A stretch of DNA of 64,000 nt. Source: Acidicapsa acidisoli. Lineage in GTDB: Bacteria > Acidobacteriota > Terriglobia > Terriglobales > Acidobacteriaceae. The stretch spans positions 558,001 to 622,000 of the forward strand of contig NZ_JAGSYI010000002.1 in the NCBI RefSeq assembly GCF_025685625.1, given 5' to 3'. Below, piece after piece: positions 52,058 through 59,554 of this stretch. Within the stretch, counting starts at the first letter, position 1, and each line of letters starts with the position of its first letter. Under the pieces are notes generated by a model. The model was not told the DNA's origin and did not search any database. It saw only the letters and a list, made by a program, of their open reading frames with translations. A program made the translations under genes and the position numbers.

Positions 52058-53356
52058 ATGGCGATTCTCTCGCGCAGTTCGGCCTTTTCCCGTGTACTTG
52101 CTCTCGCCGAGCAGCGCCCTCTACACGAAGCCTTCCGCTGGCTCCACCTTCACAGCCAGCAGATGCTCCACTGGCAAATGGAACTCGTAGCCATCCCCGC
52201 CCCGCCCTTCGGCGAAGAACAGCGCAGTCTCTGGATGGCTCGCCGATTCCTCGAAGTCGGCCTCTCCGATGTGTACACTGACGCCATCGGCAACGTCTTC
52301 GGCACCATCCCCAAGTCCAATTCCGAGCCAGAGAACGAGCCGGAGGATCAATCACCCATAATCCTCCTGTCCGCCCACCTCGACACCGTCTTTCCGCTCG
52401 ACACCCCGCTCAAACCTATCCTCCGTGGCGAACGTATCGAAGCCCCTGGCGCCTGCGATAACGCTTCTGGAATCATCGGTCTACTGGCAATAGCTCAAGC
52501 ACTCTTAATCTCCCGGATGCCTCTCGGCGCGAACCTCGTCTTCGTCGGCAACGTCGGCGAAGAAGGCGAAGGCGACCTGCGTGGTGTACGTCACATCTAC
52601 CAGCATTCACCCTACGCCGGCCGCATCGCAGCCCACATCGTCCTCGACGGTGCCGGAGCCGAAACCGCAGTCACCCAGGCTCTCGGCAGCCGCCGCTATC
52701 AGGTCACCGTCAACGGTCCAGGCGGCCACAGCTTCACCGACGCTGGAACCCCAAACCCCATTCTTATCCTGGCTTCCGCCCTGACCACGCTCGCCGAATC
52801 CTCACGCGACCACTTTCCGGACGAACCTCGCAGCACGCTGAATGTCGGCACCATCCAAGGCGGCACCTCCGTCAATACGATCCCCGAAATCGCCACCGCA
52901 ACCGTCGAGTTCCGCTGCACCGACCTGCGCCCCCTCGTCCGTCTCGAAGTCGCCCTGCATCGCGCCGTAGAGGACGCCGTGGACGCCGCCAACGCCAAGG
53001 TCAGTGTCCGCTCCGACCGAAGAGAGCAAAAGCATTCTCCAGGATTGCTCCGCTATATTATTGAAAAAATTGGAGATCGACCCGCGTCCGAGCTGCCATG
53101 CGAATCCCCGCTCATGGAGGCCATCAAGGCCGTAGACCGTCATCTCGGTCTCCGCACCGACCTGCGCCTCGGCTCAACCGACGCCAACATTCCGCTCTCG
53201 TTGGGCATTCCCGCCGTCTCGCTTGGGGCAGGCGGCGAAGGCGGCGGTGCGCACACCCGCGCTGAATGGTACTCCGCTGCCAATCGAGAATTGGGTCTGC
53301 GGCGCGTTTTGCTGCTAACCCTCGCCATGCTCGACTGGGCAGGAAAGCAGTCCTGA
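52058..53356 (+). CDS. M20-family metallopeptidase
   Basis: The 432-aa protein has the M20/M25/M40 di-zinc peptidase fold. Ligands can be recognised: HLDTVFPLD (His and Asp in LSAHLDT near residue 110), GACDNASGIIGLLA (bridging Asp), NVGEEGEGDLRG (catalytic Glu-Glu) and GGGAHTRAEW (late His). The lid dimerisation domain starts around GRRRYQVTVNGPGGHSFTD-like text near residue 205 (the S-x-R-x-x-x-V pattern). This matches the tripeptide aminopeptidase/carboxypeptidase G2-like group. No signal peptide is evident, so it is likely cytoplasmic. The ATG lies 127 bp from the divergent DinB gene; the ribosome site is weak. Confidence 0.87.
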   Translation: MAILSRSSAFSRVLALAEQRPLHEAFRWLHLHSQQMLHWQMELVAIPAPPFGEEQRSLWMARRFLEVGLSDVYTDAIGNVFGTIPKSNSEPENEPEDQSPIILLSAHLDTVFPLDTPLKPILRGERIEAPGACDNASGIIGLLAIAQALLISRMPLGANLVFVGNVGEEGEGDLRGVRHIYQHSPYAGRIAAHIVLDGAGAETAVTQALGSRRYQVTVNGPGGHSFTDAGTPNPILILASALTTLAESSRDHFPDEPRSTLNVGTIQGGTSVNTIPEIATATVEFRCTDLRPLVRLEVALHRAVEDAVDAANAKVSVRSDRREQKHSPGLLRYIIEKIGDRPASELPCESPLMEAIKAVDRHLGLRTDLRLGSTDANIPLSLGIPAVSLGAGGEGGGAHTRAEWYSAANRELGLRRVLLLTLAMLDWAGKQS

Positions 53357-53514
53357 TTGCCGAATTTTGCCGTCCGCACAGACGGGACCGCGAACACAGA
53401 TCGTCCGAAATGCTAGATAATTTTTCGGAACTGTTACATCGTTTGCCGGATTTCTAACGTAAAACGCCAGACAAGTTCGATCGATTGTGCCGTGTGAAGC
53501 GCGTCGGCGGAAAG

Positions 53515-54453
53515 CTATCCTCTCATGCGCGGATTCACCCATCGGTAGGTCAGATCCGTTAGCAGGTTTACCAGCACGTAGGTCAGCCCGATAGCCAACA
53601 GACTTCCCTGCACCAGCGCATAGTCCCGACCCGAGATTGCCGTCACCACCAGCCGCCCCAATCCGGGCCAACTGAAAATCGTCTCCGTCACAATCGCCCC
53701 GGCCAGCAGCGCGCCAAACTGCAACCCAACCACCGTCACAATCGGCACCAGCGCATTGGGCAGCGCATGGCGATAGACTACTGCATTCTCCGAGAGTCCC
53801 TTGGCCCGCGCTGTACGAATGTAGTCCTGGTTCAGTTCCTCCAGCATCGCCGTTCGCACCATTCGCGTTAAAATCGCTGCCAGCGAAACCCCCATCGCCA
53901 CCGCAGGCAGCACCAGGTACCTCCAGCCGTCTGCCGAAAACAGTCCACCAGGCCCGGCCCCTGAAACCGGCAGCGATCCCAGCCCGATCGAAAACACCAG
54001 AATCAGTACCGGCCCAAGCGCAAAGGCCGGCACCGAGAGACCGAAGAGGCTCACCAGACCCACCGTCTGATCCTGCCATCGACCGCGGCGCACCGCAGCC
54101 ATCACTCCAGCCGGCACCGCCAGCGCCAGCCCCAGCGCCAACGCCGAGACGGTCAGTTCAATCGTGTACGGATACCGCGTCGCAATCAGATGAACCACGG
54201 TGTCATTCAGCCGGATCGACCGCCCCAGGTCGCCATGGAGCACATCGCGCCAGTAATGCAGATACTGAATCCCGAGCGGCAGGTCCAGCCCATACTGATG
54301 CCGCAACGTCGCCAGATCCGCCGCCGTCGCGCCTTCGCCCAGCATCTGCTGCACCGGATCGCCCGGCACCAGGTGAATCAGCAGAAAGACGAGCGAAACC
54401 ACCACCCACACAACCGGAATCGTCAGCAGCACTCGCGTAAGGATCGACTTCAT
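53515..54453 (-). CDS. Orphan ABC transporter permease, DppB/OppB type
   Basis: The 312-aa inner membrane protein has the pattern of peptide/nickel permease B subunits. The first helix and loop are ILTRVLLTIPVVWVVVSLVF then LIHLVPGDPVQQMLGEGA, a family hallmark. Further blocks are GDLGRSIRLNDTVVHLI and the EAA cytoplasmic loop NQDYIRTARAKGLSENAVVY, which contacts the ATPase. About six hydrophobic helices and an RWVNPRMRG end are typical. No DppC, ATPase or binding protein gene is adjacent: the next gene downstream is on the other strand. It might work with components elsewhere or be a remnant of a lost operon. A small HNH gene lies upstream on the same strand with a 56-bp gap. Confidence 0.88.
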   Translation of the reverse strand: MKSILTRVLLTIPVVWVVVSLVFLLIHLVPGDPVQQMLGEGATAADLATLRHQYGLDLPLGIQYLHYWRDVLHGDLGRSIRLNDTVVHLIATRYPYTIELTVSALALGLALAVPAGVMAAVRRGRWQDQTVGLVSLFGLSVPAFALGPVLILVFSIGLGSLPVSGAGPGGLFSADGWRYLVLPAVAMGVSLAAILTRMVRTAMLEELNQDYIRTARAKGLSENAVVYRHALPNALVPIVTVVGLQFGALLAGAIVTETIFSWPGLGRLVVTAISGRDYALVQGSLLAIGLTYVLVNLLTDLTYRWVNPRMRG

Positions 54454-54509
54454 GGCTCACTTCCACCATAAAGCCTCGCGGCCAGCCGGCCCGAAATCAA
54501 TGGCAGCGA

Positions 54510-54926
54510 CTAGAACACCACCTGCCGAGGGCCTTGCGCGTCCCTGTCGCGGCGGTACGCCCCTCTCGTCATAATCTTGCGCTTGTTGCGCGACCCGCCA
54601 TTGCATTCGCTGCAGGACAAAACCAGATTCCACGGCGAGCCATCGGGGTTCGTCGCATTTTGAGCATCCTGATACAACATCATCAATTCCTGGTCGCCGC
54701 TGTTTCCAAGGTTTTGCGAGGCAACGTGATCCCCTTCCACGCCCGCGGACGTCACCGCCTTCCCGCACCAGAAGCATGTGAACACAGCGTAGAGCGTTCC
54801 TTCGATATTCTTCACTACAAAGTCGCTATTTTGATAAGCGGTGTTGATGACACTCGCTTTGTACGAGTTGCCTGGCCAATCGTTGAGGTCCCATTGATTT
54901 CCATTGCGATCTGTATATCTGGGCAT
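54510..54926 (-). CDS. HNH endonuclease-like protein
   Basis: The 138-aa protein has two CxxC pairs (CFWCGK near 52 and CSECNGG near 106) that can form a zinc ribbon, with VEGDHVASQ (D-H of the HNH core) and NLVLSCSECNGGSRNKRK between and around. This matches the HNH fold with D-H in place of H-H and late Asn. Such small HNH proteins include homing, restriction, toxin-like and phage-type nucleases. No restriction or mobile element genes are adjacent. It is divergent from the SGNH hydrolase gene, with about 240 bp between starts. The ending QGPRQVVF is unremarkable. Confidence 0.78.
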   Translation of the reverse strand: MPRYTDRNGNQWDLNDWPGNSYKASVINTAYQNSDFVVKNIEGTLYAVFTCFWCGKAVTSAGVEGDHVASQNLGNSGDQELMMLYQDAQNATNPDGSPWNLVLSCSECNGGSRNKRKIMTRGAYRRDRDAQGPRQVVF

Positions 54927-55166
54927 ACTGTCTCACATCCCTTCAATGACAACTAAGTCTTCCGGCCGTTGTCTTCTGGACGATTGTGAATGAAAACGAT
55001 CTTCCTGAAGGCCCGCTCTGGATGTCATTGCATCCGCAGGAAGACCACGCAGCGGGTTTATAACACAGTCTTTCAACCACGGTCGAGAAACTTCCGTACC
55101 GCGCAGTATCCGCGAAGTATCATGGATCGGAACTCCAATTCAGTTATCGAGATAAGGGAAAGTCCC

Positions 55167-55877
55167 ATGAAACAATCAGGTCATAGACTTCTGTTAAAAT
55201 TCGCCATTCTGGCTGCTTCTGTATTCGTTCCTTGTGCGCACTCCGCACTCATTGCTCAGACGCCTGTCTCGAAGCCGGAAGAGATCGAGTGGACCTGGGA
55301 AGTTCGCCCCGTGCATCCTGATCCAAAACTCCCAAATGTTCTCCTGCTCGGCGATTCGATCACGCGGGCGTATTTCCCTGAGGTGCAGCGCCAGCTTACC
55401 GGCGTCGCAAATGTCTACCTGATGGCCACATCGGCCTCTCTAGGCGACCCGCGTCTCACGCGCCAGATCGAAGAGTTTTCCTCCGCCGAGGCAGTCAGCT
55501 TCAGCCTCATCCACTTCAACAACGGTATGCATGGCTGGACTTATTCCGAGAAGGAGTATCAGTCGGCATTTCCGGCGCTTCTCACCGAACTCCACACAAT
55601 CGCACCGAAGGCCGCGCTGGTCTGGGCCACATCAACTCCGGTCAGGACGGAAACCCAGCCGGGTCCCACGAATGCCCGGGTCGACGCCAGAAACGCGATC
55701 GCACAAGCCGCAATCCAGCCCAACGGAATTGTTCTCGACGACCAGCACGCGCTCATGGCGCAACACTCCGACCTCTACCAGGACGCGGTGCATTTCAACG
55801 ATCAGGGTGCCGCGATCCAAGGCAAGCAGGCCGCGCAGATCATTCGCGAAAGGCTGGCCAAACTTCCGGCCCAGTAA
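55167..55877 (+). CDS. Secreted SGNH/GDSL hydrolase
   Basis: The 236-aa protein has a signal peptide (LLLKFAILAASVFVPCAHSA). The catalytic Ser is in VLLLGDSITRAYF (block I, GDSIT) near residue 60. Gly and Asn of blocks II-III appear in SASLGDPR and HFNNGMHG, and the final Asp-x-x-His in DAVHFNDQG near residue 211. This suits an exported esterase, acetylesterase or lipase acting on carbohydrate esters. AAGGGAAAG precedes the ATG at 55167; an in-frame extension from 54990 has no signal-like features. The PadR operon follows 85 bp downstream on the same strand. Confidence 0.87.
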   Translation: MKQSGHRLLLKFAILAASVFVPCAHSALIAQTPVSKPEEIEWTWEVRPVHPDPKLPNVLLLGDSITRAYFPEVQRQLTGVANVYLMATSASLGDPRLTRQIEEFSSAEAVSFSLIHFNNGMHGWTYSEKEYQSAFPALLTELHTIAPKAALVWATSTPVRTETQPGPTNARVDARNAIAQAAIQPNGIVLDDQHALMAQHSDLYQDAVHFNDQGAAIQGKQAAQIIRERLAKLPAQ

Positions 55878-55953
55878 CAGGCGATTGCATCTCGCAGAAA
55901 ATTCGCTTCCTAGGGTCGCAATTCCATTGCCTCGAACGACGAATCATGCGATA

Positions 55954-55970
55954 ACTACGTCATGCGTAGT
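55954..55970. promoter_or_regulatory. Inverted repeat spanning the PadR start codon
   Basis: ACTACG (55954-55959) and CGTAGT (55965-55970) are separated by 5 bases that hold the TC-ATG start. A PadR-type dimer could bind here and repress its own gene, as is usual for PadR. The link is inferred. Confidence 0.5.
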
Positions 55971-56303
55971 ACGCGACACGTAGTAGAAGCCGGCAACGTC
56001 CCCGAAATGGGCCATTTTTCCGACCCTCCGTTGCTTGTGCTTGCCAGCCTTGCCAGCGGTCCTAAGCACGGCCACGCCATGATCGAAGACATTGCCGCCA
56101 TCTCCGGCTCGCGCCTCGGCCCCGGCACGCTCTATGGCGCCATCGCCCGCCTGGAGCAGCAAGGCTCGATCGAGCCGCTGCCTCCTGAGGAGCGCCGCCA
56201 ACCCTATCGCATCACGGTGGACGGTCTGCGCGTCCTTCGCGCCAGACTGACCACTCTGCATCACTTCACCAAAGCCGGCCTCAAGCGGTTGGAGGCTCTA
56301 TGA
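55962..56303 (+). CDS. PadR-family transcriptional regulator
   Basis: The 113-aa cytoplasmic protein is a minimal PadR regulator. The winged helix-turn-helix covers LLVLASLASGPKHGHAMIED followed by IAAISGSRLGPGTLYGAIARLEQ, with GPGTLYGAIARLE as recognition helix, and the wing LPPEERRQPYRITVDGLRVL. The short C-terminal helix would mediate dimers. PadR proteins usually respond to phenolics, antibiotics or envelope stress. The stop overlaps the next start (ATGA), so translation is coupled to the membrane protein gene. An inverted repeat lies over the start codon. The N-terminal 15 residues are unusual; a start at 56007 (MGHFSDPPLL) is an alternative. Confidence 0.88.
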   Translation: MRSTRHVVEAGNVPEMGHFSDPPLLVLASLASGPKHGHAMIEDIAAISGSRLGPGTLYGAIARLEQQGSIEPLPPEERRQPYRITVDGLRVLRARLTTLHHFTKAGLKRLEAL

Positions 56304-56797
56304 CACCCGCGCTCGCCCGCCTGCTCACCCGCCTCTATCCCCGCAACTGGCGGGCGCGATACGGCGCAGAGTTCGAGGCTTTTCTTCAGGACACTGAAGG
56401 CGGCATTTCTACGGCAATAAACATCGTCTGCTCCGCACTCGGCGAGCGCATCTTTCCGACGCAAGGAGGCAACATGAATCCCGATCCAAATTCCTTCGGA
56501 GCCATCACAAAGCAGCCAAGCGCCTTTCTTCCACTGACCATGTCCCTTACCGCACTGACAATGCTTGCCTCGGTCCTGATCTGCGAATTGATTCAAAATG
56601 GCCAGATTGTTCGGGAAGCAGACGAAGGCACCGTCGCCCATCTCTGGCAAATCCTGATGGCTGGTCAATTGCCGATCATCGCCTTCTTCGCCATCAAGTG
56701 GCTGCCGCGCGCGCCAAAACCAACACTCGGCATACTCGCCCTGCAAGCGGGAGCTGCGCTCGCATCGATGGCCCCGGTCTATTTCCTCAATCTGTAA
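56300..56797 (+). CDS. Small membrane protein of the PadR operon
   Basis: The 165-aa protein starts LARLLTRLYPRNWRARYGAE then FEAFLQDTEGG, the N-terminal pattern of membrane proteins that follow PadR genes in Acidobacteriota and related phyla. Two or three hydrophobic helices (AFLPLTMSLTALTMLASVLI, MAGQLPIIAFFAIKWLP, GILALQAGAALASMAPVYF) follow. It has no recognised catalytic motif. By coupling with PadR on one side (ATGA) and the cyclotransferase on the other (TAATG), it belongs to a three-gene operon. It may sense or respond to a membrane-active compound. The function is unknown. Confidence 0.75.
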   Translation: MTPALARLLTRLYPRNWRARYGAEFEAFLQDTEGGISTAINIVCSALGERIFPTQGGNMNPDPNSFGAITKQPSAFLPLTMSLTALTMLASVLICELIQNGQIVREADEGTVAHLWQILMAGQLPIIAFFAIKWLPRAPKPTLGILALQAGAALASMAPVYFLNL

Positions 56798-57192
56798 TGG
56801 CCAGCTACCTATTCACCTACGGCACCTTGCAGCCGGGCCTTGCACCAGACTGCATTGCGCACGCGGTCAATAAGCTGCGCTCAATCGGCGAAAGCTCTAT
56901 CCACGGCGAACTCTACGACCTGGGCGAATATCCCGGCGCAGTCCTCAATCCCCGATCCAGGCACCAGATTCACGGCATGGTATTCCTGCTTCCGGAAGAC
57001 GCGAATATTCTCCGTCAATTTGACGATTACGAGGGATTCCAGATCGATTCTCCCGAAACCAGCCTCTTCCTGCGCGAGCTGCACCCGGTAGTCCTCACTG
57101 CCACTGGTCAAACGCTTCCCTGTTGGGTCTATGTCTATAACGGAAAACCAGACCCCGTGCGAATATTGCCAAATGGGAGATTCTTAGGTTGA
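56797..57192 (+). CDS. Gamma-glutamylcyclotransferase (AIG2/GGACT-like) family protein
   Basis: The 131-aa protein begins MASYLFTYGTLQPGLAPDCI, with the family's Y-G-T-L/S-x-x-G substrate loop. The catalytic Glu should be the one in FDDYEGFQ near residue 76. GELYDLGEYPGAVLNPRSR and HGMVFLLPE are the usual following blocks, and VYVYNGKPDP ends the barrel. Such enzymes cleave gamma-glutamyl amino acids or isopeptides to 5-oxoproline. The start overlaps the stop of the preceding gene by 1 bp (TAATG). The same frame is open upstream to 56698 but lies inside the membrane protein gene, so the ATG at 56797 is right. Confidence 0.87.
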   Translation: MASYLFTYGTLQPGLAPDCIAHAVNKLRSIGESSIHGELYDLGEYPGAVLNPRSRHQIHGMVFLLPEDANILRQFDDYEGFQIDSPETSLFLRELHPVVLTATGQTLPCWVYVYNGKPDPVRILPNGRFLG

Positions 57193-57232
57193 AGATAGTT
57201 CAAGATCCTTACCGGCAATGGCCTCGAACCCT

Positions 57233-57550
57233 TTAAGCAACAATCTCCAACCCTTTTTTCTCGACCAGTGAAAGGAGCTTCAGGGATGCTCCATGAGGAT
57301 GCTTCTCTCCACGCTCCCACTTGGAAACCAAGCCGGGAGTCACATTGAGATAAGCCGCAAAGACGGTCTGACTCGCCTTCTCGCGCACTCGCAATGCACG
57401 AATCTTCTCTGGCGTCATCTCTTGAATGGGCGTGAGGCAGAGTGCATCGAATTTGCGCATCGTCTTTTGATCAATTCCCCCAACGCGATGCAGATCGGCC
57501 GCAGTTTCATGAATCGCAGCCATGGCGTTGCTTCGATATTTCTTAGCCAT
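57233..57550 (-). CDS. NadS-type antitoxin / XRE-family regulator
   Basis: The 105-aa protein has an N-terminal helical part (NAMAAIHETAADLHRVGGID) and a C-terminal XRE helix-turn-helix: LRVREKASQTVFAAYLNVTP and GLVSKWERGEKHPHGASLKL, typical of COG2944 (NadS) antitoxins. It should bind the toxin and repress the operon. The start overlaps the toxin stop by 8 bp (ATGGCTAA), so translation is coupled. The order is toxin first, antitoxin second, as in higBA-type systems. No palindromic operator is evident upstream of the toxin. Confidence 0.87.
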   Translation of the reverse strand: MAKKYRSNAMAAIHETAADLHRVGGIDQKTMRKFDALCLTPIQEMTPEKIRALRVREKASQTVFAAYLNVTPGLVSKWERGEKHPHGASLKLLSLVEKKGLEIVA

Positions 57551-57956
57551 TATCTCTCTCCTCCTGTTCATCGACATTGAGCAGCGCACCATTCTGGACC
57601 CGCTTCGTCATCTCCGCTTTCGTGTAACCTAGAAGCACTTCCGCCAGCTCTCGAAACGCCTCAAGCTCATTAGGCTTAATATTTGCAAGATCCTTCTTCT
57701 CAAAGCCGAATACAAACACTGCGCGATCATCTTTCTTGAAGAGAATAATAGAGCGTGAACCACCCGACTTCCCTTCTCCATGACGCGCAATGCGTTGTTT
57801 GATTACTCCTCCGCCAAGATCGGCATCGATCACGCCTTTATTGACTAGCCAAGCCGTCCTCCAAAGGTCTGCGTCGGAGATTCGAGCCTTTTTCGCGAAT
57901 CGTGCAAATGCCTTGCTCTTATAGGCGGAAAACTCCTCTGAAGGCTCTTTCTTCAT
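57543..57956 (-). CDS. RelE/HigB-type toxin (COG4737-like)
   Basis: The 137-aa protein matches the RelE group whose partner is a NadS antitoxin: SAYKSKAFARFAKKARISDA then GGGVIKQRIARHGEGKSGGS and RSIILFKKDDRAVFVFGFEK. Basic residues in KQRIARHGEGKSGG suit an mRNA-cutting or RNA-binding surface. The C-terminal 45 residues are helical (LEAFRELAEVLLGYTKAEMT). The antitoxin gene overlaps its 3' end by 8 bp, so both proteins come from one transcript. The first few residues (MKKEPSEEF) are unusual but an ATG is present. The CNNM/CorC gene on the same strand begins upstream. Confidence 0.85.
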   Translation of the reverse strand: MKKEPSEEFSAYKSKAFARFAKKARISDADLWRTAWLVNKGVIDADLGGGVIKQRIARHGEGKSGGSRSIILFKKDDRAVFVFGFEKKDLANIKPNELEAFRELAEVLLGYTKAEMTKRVQNGALLNVDEQEERDNG

Positions 57957-57972
57957 CTACACAACTATAGCA

Positions 57973-59340
57973 CTAAGTATCATAGTATTCTGAAACCACT
58001 TCTTTCTCCACTGGCTCTACGCGAATCTGTTTGATGCGCCGACCATCCATCTCCGTAACCGTCATACGCCGTCCTTCGAAGACGATGCTTTCGCCACCGC
58101 GTGGAATCTTCCCCAGCCGCATCAGCAGAAACCCGGCCAGCGTCTCCACGCCGCCATCGCGAGGAAGCTTCCATTGCATCTGTGTCTCCAGATCGCGCAG
58201 GTTGACGCTGCCTTCCAAGAGCAACGCTCCTGACGCCGTGGTCAGCACGGGCCGCGCGGGGTCGTCAAATTCGTCGTTTAACTCGCCGGTCAACTGCTCG
58301 ACGGCGTCTTCCACCGTCACCACACCGACTGTCGAACCGTATTCGTCCACCACAATCGCCATCTGCCGCCGCCGCTGCTGAAACTCCCCGATCAGATCGA
58401 GCACCGTCTTCGTCTCCGGAACCATCAACACATCCCGCATTACCTGGCTCACCCGCAGTTCGACAAACGGAGCGACAGCCGACCGAGTGCCCGCCGTGCG
58501 CCGAAAGTGCATCAGCCGCGCCAGGTCCTTCGCGTAAACCACGCCGATAATGTGTTCCGGCCCGCGCGTCTCGTCGTAGACCGGAACCCGTGAGTGCTGA
58601 TGGTCGATCACCGACGCGCTCGCCGCGTCAATCAGCGTGTCCCCAGGCATCGAAATGATCTTCTGGCGCGGCGTCATAATCTCGCGCACAGGAATTTCGT
58701 CAATCTCCAGCGCACGGTGAATCAGCCGCTCCTGAAACGCCGGCAGAACGCCCATCCGCCGCGCCGCTGTCGCAATCAGCTTCAACTCCTCGGGCGAGTG
58801 CGCCGATGCCTCCGCCGTCATCGACACGCGAAACATCTTCAGCACAACCCGCGCCGAGCTCTGCAGCAGCCGAACTCCCGGGCGCGTCACGGCCATGAAA
58901 AAGAGCATCGGCCCGGCCACGGCAATGGCCAGATTCTCAGCCCGGCGCAGCGCCAGCGACTTCGGCACCAGCTCGCCCAGCAGCACATGGAGGTAGGTGA
59001 TCAGCGCAAACCCCACCGTCACCGAGGCGATATGCGCAAAGACAATGGCGTGCGGCAGCCCTTCCATCCATCCGTAAAAAAGCTCAGCCGCCAGCGGCTC
59101 GCCGATCCAGCCCAGCGCCAGGCTGCACAGCGTCACTCCAAGCTGCACGGCCGGCAGGAAGCCATCCAGATCGCGCTGTAACTGCCGCACCGAGGTGGCT
59201 CCGGGAACGCCGGCGGCGATCATCTGCTCGATCCGCGTATCGCGCATAGAAACCAGCGCAAACTCCGCTGCCACGAAGAATCCATTAGCCAGAATCAGGA
59301 TGGCGACAGCGACGATTTGGAGCAGTGGCAGACCGTGCAT
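57973..59340 (-). CDS. CNNM/CorC-type (HlyC/CorC) membrane protein
   Basis: The 455-aa inner membrane protein has a DUF21/CNNM domain of three or four helices (residues 1-190; ILANGFFVAAEFALVSMRDT, TYLHVLLGELVPKSLALRRA), two CBS domains (about 205-335; VREIMTPRQKIISMPGD, VSQVMRDVLMVPETKTVLD), then MAIVVDEYGSTVGVVTVEDA and a CorC_HlyC domain (GSVNLRDLETQMQWKLPRDG). Members transport or regulate Mg2+/Co2+ efflux. The start at 59340 gives the family N terminus MHGLPLLQIVAVAILILANG and has AAGAGAGTC before it. The toxin-antitoxin genes lie downstream; the adaptor gene is divergent, with a 214-bp gap. Confidence 0.9.
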   Translation of the reverse strand: MHGLPLLQIVAVAILILANGFFVAAEFALVSMRDTRIEQMIAAGVPGATSVRQLQRDLDGFLPAVQLGVTLCSLALGWIGEPLAAELFYGWMEGLPHAIVFAHIASVTVGFALITYLHVLLGELVPKSLALRRAENLAIAVAGPMLFFMAVTRPGVRLLQSSARVVLKMFRVSMTAEASAHSPEELKLIATAARRMGVLPAFQERLIHRALEIDEIPVREIMTPRQKIISMPGDTLIDAASASVIDHQHSRVPVYDETRGPEHIIGVVYAKDLARLMHFRRTAGTRSAVAPFVELRVSQVMRDVLMVPETKTVLDLIGEFQQRRRQMAIVVDEYGSTVGVVTVEDAVEQLTGELNDEFDDPARPVLTTASGALLLEGSVNLRDLETQMQWKLPRDGGVETLAGFLLMRLGKIPRGGESIVFEGRRMTVTEMDGRRIKQIRVEPVEKEVVSEYYDT

Positions 59341-59554
59341 GACTCTCTTTTCTTGGCTGAGTCTAACATTCAGCAGTTTCCGCAAACTTTCGCAGGGTTC
59401 ACCGGATTTTCACGAACCCTCTGCCAGGTCCAACCAGGTTCTGGAACCAAACTCCGGAACCAAACGTATGAGTCCTCAGCGACCACCCCCATCTGTGCAA
59501 AAAGTTCGGGGCTGGCCTAAAATTTTCCGCAATCGGCAATCATTGGAGGCAGTT

